From positions 42,656-105,514 of the forward strand of contig DBBQ01000023.1 of the NCBI GenBank assembly GCA_002292265.1: a DNA stretch of 62,859 nucleotides, written 5' to 3'. This document shows positions 27,862 through 37,500 of this stretch, piece by piece (position 1 is the first letter of the stretch; each line of letters begins with the position of its first letter). This DNA comes from Flavobacteriaceae bacterium UBA980 (GTDB taxonomy: Bacteria > Bacteroidota > Bacteroidia > Flavobacteriales > Flavobacteriaceae). Both the position numbers and the translations under genes were made by a program. The notes under the pieces were generated by a model. It ran no database searches. It worked only from the letters and a program-made list of their open reading frames with translations, and had not been told where the DNA came from.

Positions 27862-29808
27862 TTAAACTTCAAAGGTAGCTTGACTCTCCTTTATTTCTTT
27901 CTTTAGTTGTTTTACAACGGTCTCTAAAGCAAAACTGCCCACATCTCCCTCTTGATGTTTGCGCAAGGAAACGGTTTGTGTTTCTGCTTCTTTTTCTCCT
28001 AGAATGATCATGTACGGGACTTTTGACAGTTCCGACTCTCGAATTTTTTTTCCAATCGTCTCATTTCGATCATCTAAGAGGGCGCGAATTTCGTGATTTT
28101 CCAAGAAATTTAAAACTTTTTCAGCGTAATTTTTGTGTTTTTCACTAACGCATAAGATATTAACCTGTTTTGGCATTAACCACAATGGAAAATTTCCACC
28201 GGTATGTTCCAAAAGAATAGCGACAAAACGCTCCATACTTCCGAAGGGTGCACGGTGAATCATCACGGGTCGATGAAGTTCGTTGTCACTGCCTTTGTAG
28301 GTTAAATCAAAGCGTTCGGGAAGGTTGTAATCTACCTGTATGGTTCCCAATTGCCATTTTCGTCCCAACGCATCTTTGACCATAAAATCCAATTTAGGAC
28401 CATAGAAGGCGGCTTCTCCCGTCTCGATAACGTAATCTAAGTTTTTTTCTTGAGTTGCATTGATGATGGCTTGTTCTGCAAGTTCCCAATTTTGGGTATC
28501 TCCAATGTATTTTTCTGGTTTTTCAGGATCGCGGAGGGATACCTGAGCTGTAAAGTTTTCAAAACCGAGGGAACTGAAAACATACAGTACCAAATCAATT
28601 ACTTTTTTAAATTCTTCGTCCAACTGTTCGGGCATACAAAAAATGTGAGCATCATCTTGGGTAAAGCCTCGCACTCGAGTAAGTCCGTGCAACTCTCCGC
28701 TCTGTTCGTAGCGATAGACTGTTCCAAATTCTGCATAGCGCTTGGGAAGGTCGCGGTAACTCCAGGGTTTAGTCTTGTAGATTTCACAGTGGTGGGGACA
28801 GTTCATCGGTTTAAGTAAAAACTCTTCTCCGTCTGCAGGGGTTTGTATGGGTTGGAAGCTGTCTGCTCCGTATTTTTCGTAATGTCCCGAGGTCATGTAG
28901 AGTTCCTTATTCCCGATATGGGGAGAAATAACCTGTTCATATCCCGCTTTTGCTTGTGCGGTTTTTAAGAAGTTTTCCAATCGTTCACGAAGGGCAGCGC
29001 CCTTAGGCAACCAAAGGGGGAGTCCTTGTCCTACTTTTTGAGAAAAGGTAAAGAGTTCTAATTCTTTTCCGAGTTTTCTATGGTCTCGCTTTTTGGCTTC
29101 TTCTAAAAGAGCGAGATACTCGGTAAGTTCTTTTTGTTTGGGAAAAGAAACCCCGTAAATCCGAGTCAGTTGCGGCTGGGTTTCGTCTCCACGCCAGTAG
29201 GCTCCAGCTACACTGAGGAGCTTGACCGCTTTGACGAATCCCGTATGGGGTATGTGTCCCCCACGACAGAGGTCTGTAAAGTCTGCATGATCACAAAAAC
29301 TGATGGTGCCGTCTTCTAAATTTTCGATAAGCTCCACCTTAAACGGGTTGCTTTCTTTTTGATAAAAATCCAAGGCTTCCGCTTTGGAGCACATCCGCAT
29401 TTTAAATTCAAACTTTTCTCGAGCGAAAGTCAAAAATTGTTTTTCCAAGGCGGGGAGGTCTTTTTCGGAAAAAAAGGCTCCACCAAAATCTACATCGTAA
29501 TAAAAACCGTTTTCTATGGCTGGACCTATGGTCAGTTTTGCCTCGGGATACAGGGCCAAAATACTCTGTGCCAGTATGTGTGCTGAAGAATGCCAAAAGG
29601 CAGTTTTTCCCGCTGGGTCGTTCCAGGTGAACAATTGTATACTACCGTCCTCTTCCAAAGGAGTACTGGCTTCTACCGTGTTTCCGTTAAAGGCTGCAGA
29701 CAATAAATTGCGCGCCAATCCTTCGCTAATGCTTTGGGCAACTTCAAAGGGAGTTGTTCCTTTTTCATAGGTGCGAACCGTTTGGTCAGGAAAACGAATT
29801 TCGATCAT
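27862..29808 (-). CDS. thrS: Threonine-tRNA ligase
   Basis: Class II aminoacyl-tRNA synthetase charging tRNA-Thr. The 648-residue protein has the usual order: N-terminal TGS domain (about 1-60), editing domain with HSSAHILAQ and the conserved [10 protein letters not shown] segment, catalytic core with [13 protein letters not shown] and [20 protein letters not shown], motif 3 near [10 protein letters not shown], and the C-terminal anticodon-binding domain from about 540. First gene of the thrS-infC-rpmI-rplT operon, behind a very good promoter. Confidence 0.98.
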   Translation of the reverse strand: MIEIRFPDQTVRTYEKGTTPFEVAQSISEGLARNLLSAAFNGNTVEASTPLEEDGSIQLFTWNDPAGKTAFWHSSAHILAQSILALYPEAKLTIGPAIENGFYYDVDFGGAFFSEKDLPALEKQFLTFAREKFEFKMRMCSKAEALDFYQKESNPFKVELIENLEDGTISFCDHADFTDLCRGGHIPHTGFVKAVKLLSVAGAYWRGDETQPQLTRIYGVSFPKQKELTEYLALLEEAKKRDHRKLGKELELFTFSQKVGQGLPLWLPKGAALRERLENFLKTAQAKAGYEQVISPHIGNKELYMTSGHYEKYGADSFQPIQTPADGEEFLLKPMNCPHHCEIYKTKPWSYRDLPKRYAEFGTVYRYEQSGELHGLTRVRGFTQDDAHIFCMPEQLDEEFKKVIDLVLYVFSSLGFENFTAQVSLRDPEKPEKYIGDTQNWELAEQAIINATQEKNLDYVIETGEAAFYGPKLDFMVKDALGRKWQLGTIQVDYNLPERFDLTYKGSDNELHRPVMIHRAPFGSMERFVAILLEHTGGNFPLWLMPKQVNILCVSEKHKNYAEKVLNFLENHEIRALLDDRNETIGKKIRESELSKVPYMIILGEKEAETQTVSLRKHQEGDVGSFALETVVKQLKKEIKESQATFEV

Positions 29809-29828
29809 AATCTAAATTAAAAACGGTG

Positions 29829-29859
29829 CAAAGATAGGGGGTCTTGGGCAGGGATACAA
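29829..29859 (-). promoter_or_regulatory. Promoter of the thrS operon
   Basis: Minus strand: TTG (29859-29857), 20 nt, perfect TATCTTTG (29836-29829), 20 nt before the thrS ATG. One of the best Bacteroidota-type promoters in the window. Confidence 0.7.
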
Positions 29860-29866
29860 CGCCCAA

Positions 29867-30100
29867 CTAAAGATTCCTTTTTTTTCGTTCGCCCAAAAGA
29901 GCTGTGACAAGGGTTTTAATGCCCAAAAAGCCATAGAACATGGCGATTGCCAAGACACTCAAACCCACTACCAAAACCGGGTAATAGAAGGGATGCTCCT
30001 GATTTTTGAACGCCTGATGCACCACCACAGGACCCAAAAAGCAACAGAAAAGACATACCGCCATCTGTTTTAGCCCTTTTTGTAATAAGATTTTATTCAT
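29867..30100 (-). CDS. DUF6095-like small membrane protein
   Basis: A 77-residue protein with two hydrophobic segments (about 10-30 and 38-65) and a strongly basic end (ERKKRNL). The pattern GLK..A....FLGPVVVHQAFKNQ..PFYYPVLVVGL matches, from memory, the flavobacterial DUF6095 family. Function unknown. It sits 68 bp after murQ with its own TAnnTTTG box, so it may be transcribed separately. Confidence 0.8.
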   Translation of the reverse strand: MNKILLQKGLKQMAVCLFCCFLGPVVVHQAFKNQEHPFYYPVLVVGLSVLAIAMFYGFLGIKTLVTALLGERKKRNL

Positions 30101-30114
30101 CTAAACAATTTGTG

Positions 30115-30122
30115 CAAAGATA
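30115..30122 (-). promoter_or_regulatory. TAnnTTTG box before the DUF6095-like gene
   Basis: Minus strand TATCTTTG, perfect, 14 nt before ATG 30100. No well-spaced TTG upstream. Confidence 0.45.
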
Positions 30123-30168
30123 GGGAGGTTGGATGATAAAAGGGCGTTGTGATAGGGGTAATGGGTTG

Positions 30169-30981
30169 CTATTTCTTTAATTCCGCAATCGCCTGTCGGA
30201 CACTGCCGTGTTCTTGAAGTAGTTTTTTAACAATAGAACGTTCTACACCTGTGGCTTCCATAACCATCCGTTCCGCACGGTCTTGGAGTTTGTCGTTGGA
30301 AAGCTGCATGTCCACCATTTTGTTGCCTTTGACATGTCCCAGTTGGATCATGGTAGCGGTTGTAATGCTGTTTAGGATTAATTTTTGTGCAGTACCTGCT
30401 TTCATTCGGGAGCTACCTGTAAGGAACTCGGGACCCACTACCACCTCTATAGGAAAGTCACTTACTGCTTCAAGGGGACTGTTTACATTACAAGCAATGC
30501 AACCAGTAGGGATACCTTGTTTTTGAGCTTCTGCAAGACCGCCCACTACATACGGGGTTGTTCCCGAGGCTGCAATACCTACTAGGATATCTTTCGTATT
30601 GATTTGATATTCTTGTAAATCTTTCCACGCCTGTTGGGTGTCGTCTTCTGCCTTTTCAATGGATTTTCGCAACGCGAGATCGCCACCTGCAATTAATCCA
30701 ATCACTTTTTCGGGGGCTGTTCCAAAGGTAGGAGGACATTCCGAGGCGTCCAAAACACCTAGTCGACCGCTAGTCCCCGCACCAATGTAAAACAAGCGTC
30801 CTCCATTACCAAGTTGTTCCACTACACGAGCGATTAAGGCAGCAGTTTGATCTCTGACCGCACCTACGGCAGCTATGGCGTTTTGATCTTCTTGGTGCAT
30901 GCCGTCTAGGAGTTCGGAGATGCTCTTTTTTTCTAGGTCGTTGTGGTAGGAGTCTGCTTCCGTAATTTTTTCAAATGTCAT
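30169..30981 (-). CDS. murQ: N-acetylmuramic acid 6-phosphate etherase
   Basis: Cleaves the lactyl ether of MurNAc-6-phosphate to GlcNAc-6-phosphate during recycling of peptidoglycan. The 270-residue SIS-domain protein shows YIGAGTSGRLGVLDASECPP and AASGTTPYVVGGL, then MKAGTAQKLILN and the C-terminal NDKLQDRAERMVM. Slightly shorter than E. coli MurQ (298). No anmK or murP gene is adjacent. A TATCTTTA box (30993-30986) lies just before the ATG. Confidence 0.96.
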   Translation of the reverse strand: MTFEKITEADSYHNDLEKKSISELLDGMHQEDQNAIAAVGAVRDQTAALIARVVEQLGNGGRLFYIGAGTSGRLGVLDASECPPTFGTAPEKVIGLIAGGDLALRKSIEKAEDDTQQAWKDLQEYQINTKDILVGIAASGTTPYVVGGLAEAQKQGIPTGCIACNVNSPLEAVSDFPIEVVVGPEFLTGSSRMKAGTAQKLILNSITTATMIQLGHVKGNKMVDMQLSNDKLQDRAERMVMEATGVERSIVKKLLQEHGSVRQAIAELKK

Positions 30982-31066
30982 GACGTAAAGATAAGAACCA
31001 ATTGAGAATTTTAAAGTAAGAAGTAGGAATTTAGTTAGCTGCTCTGAAGTAAATTTATGTCAAAAT

Positions 31067-31096
31067 AAAAACCCCAACTGTTAGGCCAGGGTTTTA
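31067..31096 (-). terminator. Terminator of icd
   Basis: AAAACCC (31068-31074) pairs with GGGTTTT (31089-31095), with an inner CTG/CAG pair; on the minus strand the stem is followed by a T-containing stretch. It lies about 21 bp after the icd stop. Confidence 0.6.
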
Positions 31097-31116
31097 TAAA
31101 TTAAGAATCAAAAGTC

Positions 31117-32343
31117 TTATCCGATCTTCGCTTCTAGGTTTTCCTTGAGCGTAGAAAGGAATTGCTGAGTTGTGAGGTAGTGTGAACTATCCATGTCTTT
31201 GCCGTGGATTAGAACGGCGAGATCTTTGGTCATTTTCCCACTTTCTACAGTTTCGATACATACGTTTTCTAGTGTTGTACAGAAGTCGATCAACTCTTGA
31301 TTGTCATCTAGTTTTCCTCTGTGAGCCAAACCACGAGTCCATGCAAAAATGGAAGCGATAGGATTGGTAGAGGTTTCTTTTCCTTGTTGGTATTGACGGT
31401 AGTGACGGGTGACGGTACCGTGGGCTGCTTCCGCTTCCATAGTGTTTCCATCTGGGGTTACTAGGGTAGAGGTCATCAGTCCCAAAGAACCAAAACCTTG
31501 TGCTACGGTATCGGACTGAACGTCTCCGTCATAGTTTTTACACGCCCAAACAAAGCCACCGTTCCATTTCATTGCTGCGGCTACCATATCGTCAATGAGT
31601 CGGTGTTCGTAAGTGATGCCTGCGGTTTTAAAACGGTCTTTAAACTCGTTGTCAAAAACCTCTTGAAAGATATCTTTAAAACGGCCGTCATAGGCTTTTA
31701 GGATGGTGTTTTTTGTTGATAAGTACAACGGCCAACCTTTGTCTAATGCTCGGTTCATACAGGAACGGGCAAAGCCGTAAATGGAAGAATCAATGTTGTA
31801 CATACTCATGGCCACTCCATTTTCTTGGAAGTGATAGACTTCCCAAGTTTTAGGTGTTCCGCCGTCATCGGGCGTAAAGGTCATGGTGAGTTTTCCTTTC
31901 CCGGTAGTTACCGTGTCTGCTGCTTTGTACTGATCTCCAAAAGCATGTCTTCCAATACAGATGGGTTTGGTCCATCCCTGAACATAACGCGGGACATTTT
32001 TCATGATGATCGGCTCTCTAAAAACGGTTCCACCTACGATATTTCGAATGGTACCATTTGGAGAACGCCACATATTTGACAAATTGAATTCTTTGACACG
32101 ACCCTCATCTGGGGTAATAGTAGCACACTTGATTCCGACATTGTGTTTCTTCACTGCGTGTGCCGCTTGTATGGTAATTTTGTCTTCCGTAGCATCCCGA
32201 GAAGTGACGGAAAGGTCGTAGTATTCTATTTGTAAATCTAAGTAAGGAAGGATCAGTTGATCTTTGATGAATTTCCAAATGATACGAGTCATTTCGTCTC
32301 CATCCATCTCCACTATGGGGTTTATGACTTTTATCTTCGACAT
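31117..32343 (-). CDS. icd: NADP-dependent isocitrate dehydrogenase (eukaryote-like dimeric type)
   Basis: Oxidatively decarboxylates isocitrate to 2-oxoglutarate, making NADPH. The 408-residue protein belongs to the type II family that includes mitochondrial and cytosolic eukaryotic enzymes, not the E. coli type: start [37 protein letters not shown], the metal-binding YDGDVQSD and the [14 protein letters not shown] segment. Single gene between two hairpins, with its own TAnnTTTG box 25 nt upstream. Confidence 0.97.
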   Translation of the reverse strand: MSKIKVINPIVEMDGDEMTRIIWKFIKDQLILPYLDLQIEYYDLSVTSRDATEDKITIQAAHAVKKHNVGIKCATITPDEGRVKEFNLSNMWRSPNGTIRNIVGGTVFREPIIMKNVPRYVQGWTKPICIGRHAFGDQYKAADTVTTGKGKLTMTFTPDDGGTPKTWEVYHFQENGVAMSMYNIDSSIYGFARSCMNRALDKGWPLYLSTKNTILKAYDGRFKDIFQEVFDNEFKDRFKTAGITYEHRLIDDMVAAAMKWNGGFVWACKNYDGDVQSDTVAQGFGSLGLMTSTLVTPDGNTMEAEAAHGTVTRHYRQYQQGKETSTNPIASIFAWTRGLAHRGKLDDNQELIDFCTTLENVCIETVESGKMTKDLAVLIHGKDMDSSHYLTTQQFLSTLKENLEAKIG

Positions 32344-32368
32344 GTGTTTAAGTTTAGGTTTCGGTTTG

Positions 32369-32376
32369 CAAATATA
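32369..32376 (-). promoter_or_regulatory. TAnnTTTG box before icd
   Basis: Minus strand TATATTTG, perfect, 25 nt before ATG 32343. The nearest TTG is 29 nt upstream, so the -33 part is not clear. Confidence 0.45.
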
Positions 32377-32411
32377 CGTCAGAGTTCGCTATAAAAAAGA
32401 TTTAGCAAAAA

Positions 32412-32433
32412 AAAACCGCCACTGGGCGGTTTT
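32412..32433 (-). terminator. Terminator of rplS
   Basis: AAAACCGCC (32412-32420), loop ACTG, GGCGGTTTT (32425-32433): a perfect 9-bp stem followed on the minus strand by more Ts, 9 bp after the rplS stop. Confidence 0.9.
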
Positions 32434-32442
32434 AGATTCGTC

Positions 32443-32787
32443 TTATGCTTCTTTAATTCGCGCTTTTTTACCGCGTAAGTTTTTAAAGTAGTAAATACGG
32501 GATTGGCGTACTTTACCTTTTTTGTTGACTTCAATTTTTTCTAGGGTAGGGAGGTTGATTGGGAATATACGTTCCACACCTACAGTACCCGACATTTTAC
32601 GTATGGTAAAGGTTTTTGCTAAACCTTGACCTTTAATTTGAATTACTACGCCTTTAAAAAACTGAGTACGAACTTTTTCTCCTTCTCGGATTTGGTAGTA
32701 AACAGTAAGGGTGTCCCCTGCACTAAACTCGGGAAATTCTTTTTTGGTGATGAATTCGTTTTGTACGTAACTTACTAAGTCTTCCAT
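32443..32787 (-). CDS. rplS: 50S ribosomal protein L19
   Basis: Large-subunit protein at the 30S-50S interface. The 114-residue protein has the family motifs FSAGDTLTVYYQIREGEK, VRTQFFKGVVIQIKG and RKMSGTVGVERIFPI. In many bacteria rplS is co-transcribed with trmD; here trmD lies 137 bp upstream on the same strand, but rplS has its own strong promoter with a leader of about 65 nt and its own terminator. Confidence 0.98.
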   Translation of the reverse strand: MEDLVSYVQNEFITKKEFPEFSAGDTLTVYYQIREGEKVRTQFFKGVVIQIKGQGLAKTFTIRKMSGTVGVERIFPINLPTLEKIEVNKKGKVRQSRIYYFKNLRGKKARIKEA

Positions 32788-32857
32788 AATTTGGATCTTT
32801 TAAGATTTAAAAAGTCAACATTCACGAACCTCGTCAGCGGTTGATCTTTTCGCCCTG

Positions 32858-32887
32858 CAAAATTAAACTTTATTTTGATCTAAACAA
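32858..32887 (-). promoter_or_regulatory. Promoter of rplS
   Basis: Minus strand: TTG (32887-32885), 19 nt, perfect TAATTTTG (32865-32858), about 70 nt before the ATG. The unusually long leader contains an AACC/GGTT pair and could be a control region. Confidence 0.65.
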
Positions 32888-32924
32888 TAGAGGGTTATAA
32901 ATATTCTGTAAAAGTGAAAAAAAG

Positions 32925-33599
32925 TTATTTCAGAAGATCGGGACGGCGTTTTTGGGTGCGTTCCAAAGCTTTTTGATCACGCCATTCCTCTACCTTTGGC
33001 GTATTTCCAGAAGTTAGGATTTCAGGGACTTTCAAGCCTTTATAGTCTGCAGGTCTCGTGTAAATGGGTGGCGCTAAGATCCCGTCCTGAAAACTATCTG
33101 TGAGGGCAGAAGATTCGTCTCCAAGAACCCCGGGAATAAGACGGATAATGCTGTCACACAACACAGCAGCAGCGAGTTCTCCTCCAGAAAGCACAAAATC
33201 CCCAATGGAAATTTCATGGGTGATCAGGTGGTCGCGTACGCGCTGGTCTACTCCTTTGTAGTGGCCACAAAGCAAGATGATGTTTTCCAGAGTAGAAAAG
33301 TGATTGGCTTGTTTTTGATTCAGGGTGGTTCCGTCTGGAGTGAGGTAAATCACCGCATCATAAGTTCGTTTTTCTTTTAAGGCCTGAATGCATCGATCTA
33401 TAGGTTCAATCTGCATCACCATTCCTGCCCCCCCTCCAAAAGGATAGTCGTCTACCTTTTTCTGTTTGTTGGTACTGTAGTCCCTCAAGTCGTGAAATAC
33501 TACTTCTGCCTTTCCTGAATAAAGAGCCCGTTTGAGAATGGAAGCCTCAAAAGGACTTTTAAGAAGTTCTGGAAATAAGGTAATGATATCGATGCGCAT
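32925..33599 (-). CDS. trmD: tRNA (guanine-N1)-methyltransferase
   Basis: SPOUT-class enzyme that methylates G37 of tRNAs using SAM, preventing frameshifts. The 224-residue protein begins [13 protein letters not shown] and shows [24 protein letters not shown], the knot motif [12 protein letters not shown] and [19 protein letters not shown]. Length is typical. Its -7 box lies inside the T run of the upstream DegP terminator. Confidence 0.98.
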   Translation of the reverse strand: MRIDIITLFPELLKSPFEASILKRALYSGKAEVVFHDLRDYSTNKQKKVDDYPFGGGAGMVMQIEPIDRCIQALKEKRTYDAVIYLTPDGTTLNQKQANHFSTLENIILLCGHYKGVDQRVRDHLITHEISIGDFVLSGGELAAAVLCDSIIRLIPGVLGDESSALTDSFQDGILAPPIYTRPADYKGLKVPEILTSGNTPKVEEWRDQKALERTQKRRPDLLK

Positions 33600-33619
33600 G
33601 ACTTTCTACAAGAATGGAA

Positions 33620-33627
33620 CAAAAATA
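33620..33627 (-). promoter_or_regulatory. TAnnTTTG box before trmD, overlapping a terminator tail
   Basis: Minus strand TATTTTTG, 20 nt before the trmD ATG. It is formed by the T-rich tail of the hairpin that ends the upstream protease gene; the -33 position falls inside that hairpin. Confidence 0.35.
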
Positions 33628-33630
33628 AAA

Positions 33631-33655
33631 AAAGTCGCAGTAGGACTGCGACTTT
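33631..33655 (-). terminator. Terminator of the DegP-like protease gene
   Basis: Perfect 11-bp stem, AAAGTCGCAGT with ACTGCGACTTT, 3-nt loop, followed on the minus strand by a long T run; 20 bp after the stop. Confidence 0.92.
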
Positions 33656-33675
33656 CTTTAAAAACCTTCAGAAGT

Positions 33676-35064
33676 TTAATACTGTAAAATAACTTTTTCT
33701 TTTTCTCCTGCAGGATTGAGGAAAAGGATACTTTCTAAATCACCCATCCCGTATCCTTTAACATCGGACAGTTTACTTACTTTTTGTCCGTTGACTTCAA
33801 GTATGATATAGCCATTATCAATCCCGCTTTGATAGAGTCTTCGATTGTTCATATTGGAAATGTACAATCCTTCTTCGGTATTGTATTCTTCTTCTTGTTC
33901 TGGGGTAAGTTCTCGAATTTCCATAAAGAAGAAAACAGCACGATTGATTTTTTCTAAACGTACATCCACTTTATTTTCCTCTCCATCACGTTTATAAACT
34001 ACGCTAACCTTTTCTCCAGGGCGTTTACTTGACAGGTAGCCGGATAGATCTGCAAACTTATTGATGACAATTCCATCTACACTTTTAATGATATCTCCAG
34101 GTTTAAGTCCAGCTAGGTCTGCCCCCAAACCTTCTTCAAGATCGGTAATGTAAAAACCTTCGGTCTCCTCTACCTCGAAACGCTCGGCAAATTGGGCATC
34201 TAAAGCTTGTCCCATTACCCCGAGAAGCCCACGTTGGACATCGCCGTATTCGATGAGGTCTTCAAATACTTTTCGCGCTACGTTGCTCGGTACGGCAAAA
34301 GAATAGCCTACAAAACCGCCAGAAACAGAAGTAATGGCGGTATTGATTCCAATCAATTCCCCACTTGTATTGACTAATGCACCTCCGCTATTACCACGAT
34401 TTACAGCAGCATCGGTTTGGATATAGGATTCGTTTACCCCATCTCTTTTGTTGAGGTCACGGGATTTGGCACTTATTATTCCCGCGGTAACTGTTGAATT
34501 TAAATTAAAGGGATTTCCTACAGCTAAGACCCATTCTCCTATGCGTGTCGCATCAGAATTTCCGAAAAACACATAGGGAAGTTTCTTCTTCGCATTTATT
34601 TTGAGTACCGCAATATCCGTTTCGGGATCTGTACCGATGACTTTTGCTTCGTAGGTTTTGTTGTCGTTCGTAGTGATTTCAATTTGGTTGTTGTCTTCAA
34701 TCACGTGATTGTTGGTAATGATATAGCCATCTGGGGAGACGATGACCCCTGAACCTGTCCCAATGCGTTCTGGAAGATCCTCCTCTTCGTAAAAGTACCG
34801 ATAAAAAGAGGGTAAGTTTGAACCGGAAGACGCTGTGTTTTTAACATGTACTACAGCATCAATGGTTTTTGCAGCAGCCGAGGTAAAGTCGGTACGCTCT
34901 GCTGCTACACTAGCGGTATTTACCGTGTAATTCGCAGGAATTAAGGTTGGGTTTTGCAATACCTGTTCCTCGGGTTCAGGAAATGTGCGGTATTGATCAT
35001 AAACAAAAAGACTAAATCCAGCACTTAAAAGTGCAATCGAAAAGGTTTTAATAAATGATTTCAT
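33676..35064 (-). CDS. Periplasmic serine protease, DegP/HtrA family
   Basis: Envelope protease/chaperone of 462 residues. Order: N-terminal signal or anchor segment (about 1-22), trypsin-like protease domain, PDZ1 (about 260-360) and a degenerate second PDZ region to the end. The catalytic triad is complete: H120 in ITNNHVIED, D150 in DPETDIAVLK and S226 in NRGNSGGALVN. It removes or refolds damaged exported proteins. Divergent from dapF, with a TAATTTTG box 17 nt upstream of the ATG and a strong terminator. Confidence 0.95.
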   Translation of the reverse strand: MKSFIKTFSIALLSAGFSLFVYDQYRTFPEPEEQVLQNPTLIPANYTVNTASVAAERTDFTSAAAKTIDAVVHVKNTASSGSNLPSFYRYFYEEEDLPERIGTGSGVIVSPDGYIITNNHVIEDNNQIEITTNDNKTYEAKVIGTDPETDIAVLKINAKKKLPYVFFGNSDATRIGEWVLAVGNPFNLNSTVTAGIISAKSRDLNKRDGVNESYIQTDAAVNRGNSGGALVNTSGELIGINTAITSVSGGFVGYSFAVPSNVARKVFEDLIEYGDVQRGLLGVMGQALDAQFAERFEVEETEGFYITDLEEGLGADLAGLKPGDIIKSVDGIVINKFADLSGYLSSKRPGEKVSVVYKRDGEENKVDVRLEKINRAVFFFMEIRELTPEQEEEYNTEEGLYISNMNNRRLYQSGIDNGYIILEVNGQKVSKLSDVKGYGMGDLESILFLNPAGEKEKVILQY

Positions 35065-35081
35065 TTTTCTAAATTTTTTAT

Positions 35082-35089
35082 CAAAATTA
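35082..35089 (-). promoter_or_regulatory. TAnnTTTG box before the DegP-like gene
   Basis: Minus strand TAATTTTG, perfect, 17 nt before ATG 35064. No clear TTG at the -33 position. Confidence 0.4.
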
Positions 35090-35148
35090 AAGAAATTAAA
35101 TAAAAATGAATTTGGTTTAACGCGTCTTTAACACCCTTTAAATTTAGT

Positions 35149-35156
35149 TATCTTTG
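35149..35156 (+). promoter_or_regulatory. TAnnTTTG box abutting dapF
   Basis: Perfect TATCTTTG ends only 6 nt before the dapF ATG (35163), so a transcript started from it would have almost no leader. No TTG at the ideal distance. Confidence 0.45.
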
Positions 35157-35162
35157 CCCTTT

Positions 35163-35948
35163 ATGGAAATTCATTTCGACAAATATCAGGGAGCTGGCAA
35201 TGATTTTATCCTACTGGATAATCGGGAAGGTAACTATACCAATTTGACGATGGAACAGCGAAAATCTCTCTGCAATCGCAATATGGGTATTGGTGCGGAT
35301 GGTTTGATTTTAATAGTAAACTCTACCGAAGCTGATTTTGAAATGAGGTACTTCAATTCTGACGGTAATCTGAGCACACTCTGTGGAAATGGAGGTCGGT
35401 GTGCTGTGGCATTTGCTCATCATAAAAAGATGATTGGAGAAGAAACACGATTCATGGCTATTGATGGGATCCACAGGGCACAAATCGTATTTTCCGACCT
35501 AGTTCGCCTAGAGATGCAAGAGGTACATAGCTTTACATCCTACGACGCGGCGGTTGTAATAGACACGGGTTCACCTCATTATGTGCAATTGGTGAAAGAA
35601 GCTGCAACAATTGATGTTCAAAAAGAGGGAGCCGCTATTCGGTATTCGGAGGCCTTTGCTCCCGAGGGAATAAATGTCAATTTTGTAGAGAAAAAAACTG
35701 AACAACACTTTGTGATTCGCACCTACGAACGCGGTGTAGAAAATGAAACCCTGGCCTGTGGAACGGGAGCTGTAGCTGCGGCCTTAGTCCTTCATTTTCT
35801 CGGTGAAACAGGAGGAGCCACCCAGGTGGAATTACAAGCACCCGGTGGGGTTTTGAATGTGGACTTTGAATTAAATCAGCAAACCTACCAGAATGTTCAC
35901 TTGCAAGGACCTGCTACTTTTGTTTTTTCTGGTACGATAACCCTATGA
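35163..35948 (+). CDS. dapF: Diaminopimelate epimerase
   Basis: Converts LL- to meso-diaminopimelate for peptidoglycan and lysine. The 261-residue enzyme has YQGAGNDFILLDN at the start and both catalytic cysteines, in STLCGNGGRC and ETLACGTGAVAAA. I start at ATG 35163 (MEIHFDK); TTG 35154 is in frame but lies inside the promoter box. Its stop overlaps the following GNAT start by 4 bp, forming a dapF-GNAT-mltG unit tied to the cell wall. Confidence 0.96.
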   Translation: MEIHFDKYQGAGNDFILLDNREGNYTNLTMEQRKSLCNRNMGIGADGLILIVNSTEADFEMRYFNSDGNLSTLCGNGGRCAVAFAHHKKMIGEETRFMAIDGIHRAQIVFSDLVRLEMQEVHSFTSYDAAVVIDTGSPHYVQLVKEAATIDVQKEGAAIRYSEAFAPEGINVNFVEKKTEQHFVIRTYERGVENETLACGTGAVAAALVLHFLGETGGATQVELQAPGGVLNVDFELNQQTYQNVHLQGPATFVFSGTITL

Positions 35949-36457
35949 AATCAGATTCTGTTTTTTTACGTGCCCTAGAACCCTCAGATATCGAGATTTT
36001 ATTTCAACTAGAAAACAACTCGCTCTACTGGAAGTACTCCAACCGAACAGAACCCTTTTCAAAAGCGCTATTAGAAAACTATATAGCGCAGCAAAGCCAA
36101 GATATTTTTGAAGTCAAACAAAAACGGTTTGTACTCGCCTCTTCCTCAAAGGAAACTTTGGGTTTTGTCGATTTGTTTGATTTTGAACCCATACACCGCA
36201 GGGCGGGCGTAGGGATACTTATTAAAGAGGGAAAACAGGGGAATGGTTTTGGAAAAACTGCCTTAAACCTTCTCGCAACTTATGCACAAAAGCATTTACA
36301 TATACATTGTCTCTACGCGAATATCGCCTTAGAAAATAAACCGAGTATTCGAGTTTTTGAGGCGTGTGGTTATCAACAAGTAGGTATAAAAAAAGCGTGG
36401 AATTTTTACGAAGATCAATTTCACGATGAATATCTTTATCAAAAATTATTTCATTGA
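35945..36457 (+). CDS. GNAT-family N-acetyltransferase (RimJ/SpeG-like)
   Basis: A 170-residue acetyltransferase with FLRALEPSDIEILFQLENN at the N terminus, as in RimJ/RimL/SpeG-like members, then GVGILIKEGKQGNGFGKTAL (motif A) and NKPSIRVFEACGYQQVG. Substrate unknown. The gene overlaps dapF by 4 bp and mltG by 1 bp, so all three are translationally coupled; a cell-wall-related substrate is only a guess from that. Confidence 0.88.
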   Translation: MKSDSVFLRALEPSDIEILFQLENNSLYWKYSNRTEPFSKALLENYIAQQSQDIFEVKQKRFVLASSSKETLGFVDLFDFEPIHRRAGVGILIKEGKQGNGFGKTALNLLATYAQKHLHIHCLYANIALENKPSIRVFEACGYQQVGIKKAWNFYEDQFHDEYLYQKLFH

Positions 36458-37500
36458 TGTATCGAAGGAAACTGCTAATTTTACTCAGTCTTTTAGGAGC
36501 TGGGGTAGGGTTCTTTTTTGTTTTTAAATTTTATCAACTCTTTTTTTGGAGCAATACACAATTTGAAAACGATTCTTCCATTATATTCATCGATCGAGAT
36601 GACACGATCGATTCTCTTGCATTTCAATTAACTCCTTTACTTAAGTCCACCGAGCGATTTCTAACCGCTGCCGAAAAAAAAGGATACGCTCAGCGGATAC
36701 GATCTGGGAAATACAGTATTCGCAAAGAGATGGGAAACAACGATATCATCAATAGTCTTCGTTCCCAAAAACTAACTTCAAAGGTGGTATTCAACAATCA
36801 GGAGCGACTGGAAGATTTGGCAGGGCGGTTGGCACAGCAGATCGAAGCGGATAGTTTGGAATTGCTCGCCGCTTTTCTCGACCCCGTTTTTTTATCCGAA
36901 GAGGGTTTTACAAAAGAAAATGCTTTAACGCTATTCCTCCCCAATACATTCGATATGTTTTGGGATGTAAGTCCAAAAGAGTTTAGAAAACGGATGTTGG
37001 ATTACTACACCAGGTTTTGGAATGAAACACGACGGGCAAAAGCAGAAGCCTTGAAGTTGACACCGATTGAAGTGTCTGTTTTAGCTTCTATCGTACAAAA
37101 AGAAGCAAATCAAAAAGAAGAGCAAAATCGCATTGCAGGGGTATATCTCAACCGGTTGGGTAAGGGGATGAAACTTCAGGCGGATCCTACTGTAATTTTC
37201 GGATTAAAAAATGCCTCAGGAGAGTTCGATCGTGTTATTAAACGAGTACTTTACAAGGATTTACGGTTGAAATCGCCTTACAATACGTACCGTTATCGCG
37301 GCTTGCCTCCAGGTCCTATTGTCATGCCCGATCTTTCTGCCATCGATGCTGTATTGAACGCGGAACAGCACGCCTACTTGTATTTTGTAGCCTCTCCAGA
37401 AAAGCCCGGTTATCACTTGTTTGCAAAGGATCTAGCAGCACACAACAGAAATAAAAAAGTATATACCAACTGGCTGAATAAGCAAAAAATATATCGTTAA
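36457..37500 (+). CDS. mltG: Endolytic murein transglycosylase
   Basis: Inner-membrane enzyme that cuts nascent glycan strands and so sets their length. The 347-residue protein has one N-terminal membrane helix (about 5-25) and the YceG domain, with SIVQKEANQKEEQNRIAGVY (catalytic glutamate), LQADPTVIFGL and SPYNTYRYRGLPPGPI. Start chosen at ATG 36457, overlapping the GNAT stop (TGATG). Its 3' end overlaps the convergent methylase gene by 4 bp. Confidence 0.96.
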   Translation: MYRRKLLILLSLLGAGVGFFFVFKFYQLFFWSNTQFENDSSIIFIDRDDTIDSLAFQLTPLLKSTERFLTAAEKKGYAQRIRSGKYSIRKEMGNNDIINSLRSQKLTSKVVFNNQERLEDLAGRLAQQIEADSLELLAAFLDPVFLSEEGFTKENALTLFLPNTFDMFWDVSPKEFRKRMLDYYTRFWNETRRAKAEALKLTPIEVSVLASIVQKEANQKEEQNRIAGVYLNRLGKGMKLQADPTVIFGLKNASGEFDRVIKRVLYKDLRLKSPYNTYRYRGLPPGPIVMPDLSAIDAVLNAEQHAYLYFVASPEKPGYHLFAKDLAAHNRNKKVYTNWLNKQKIYR

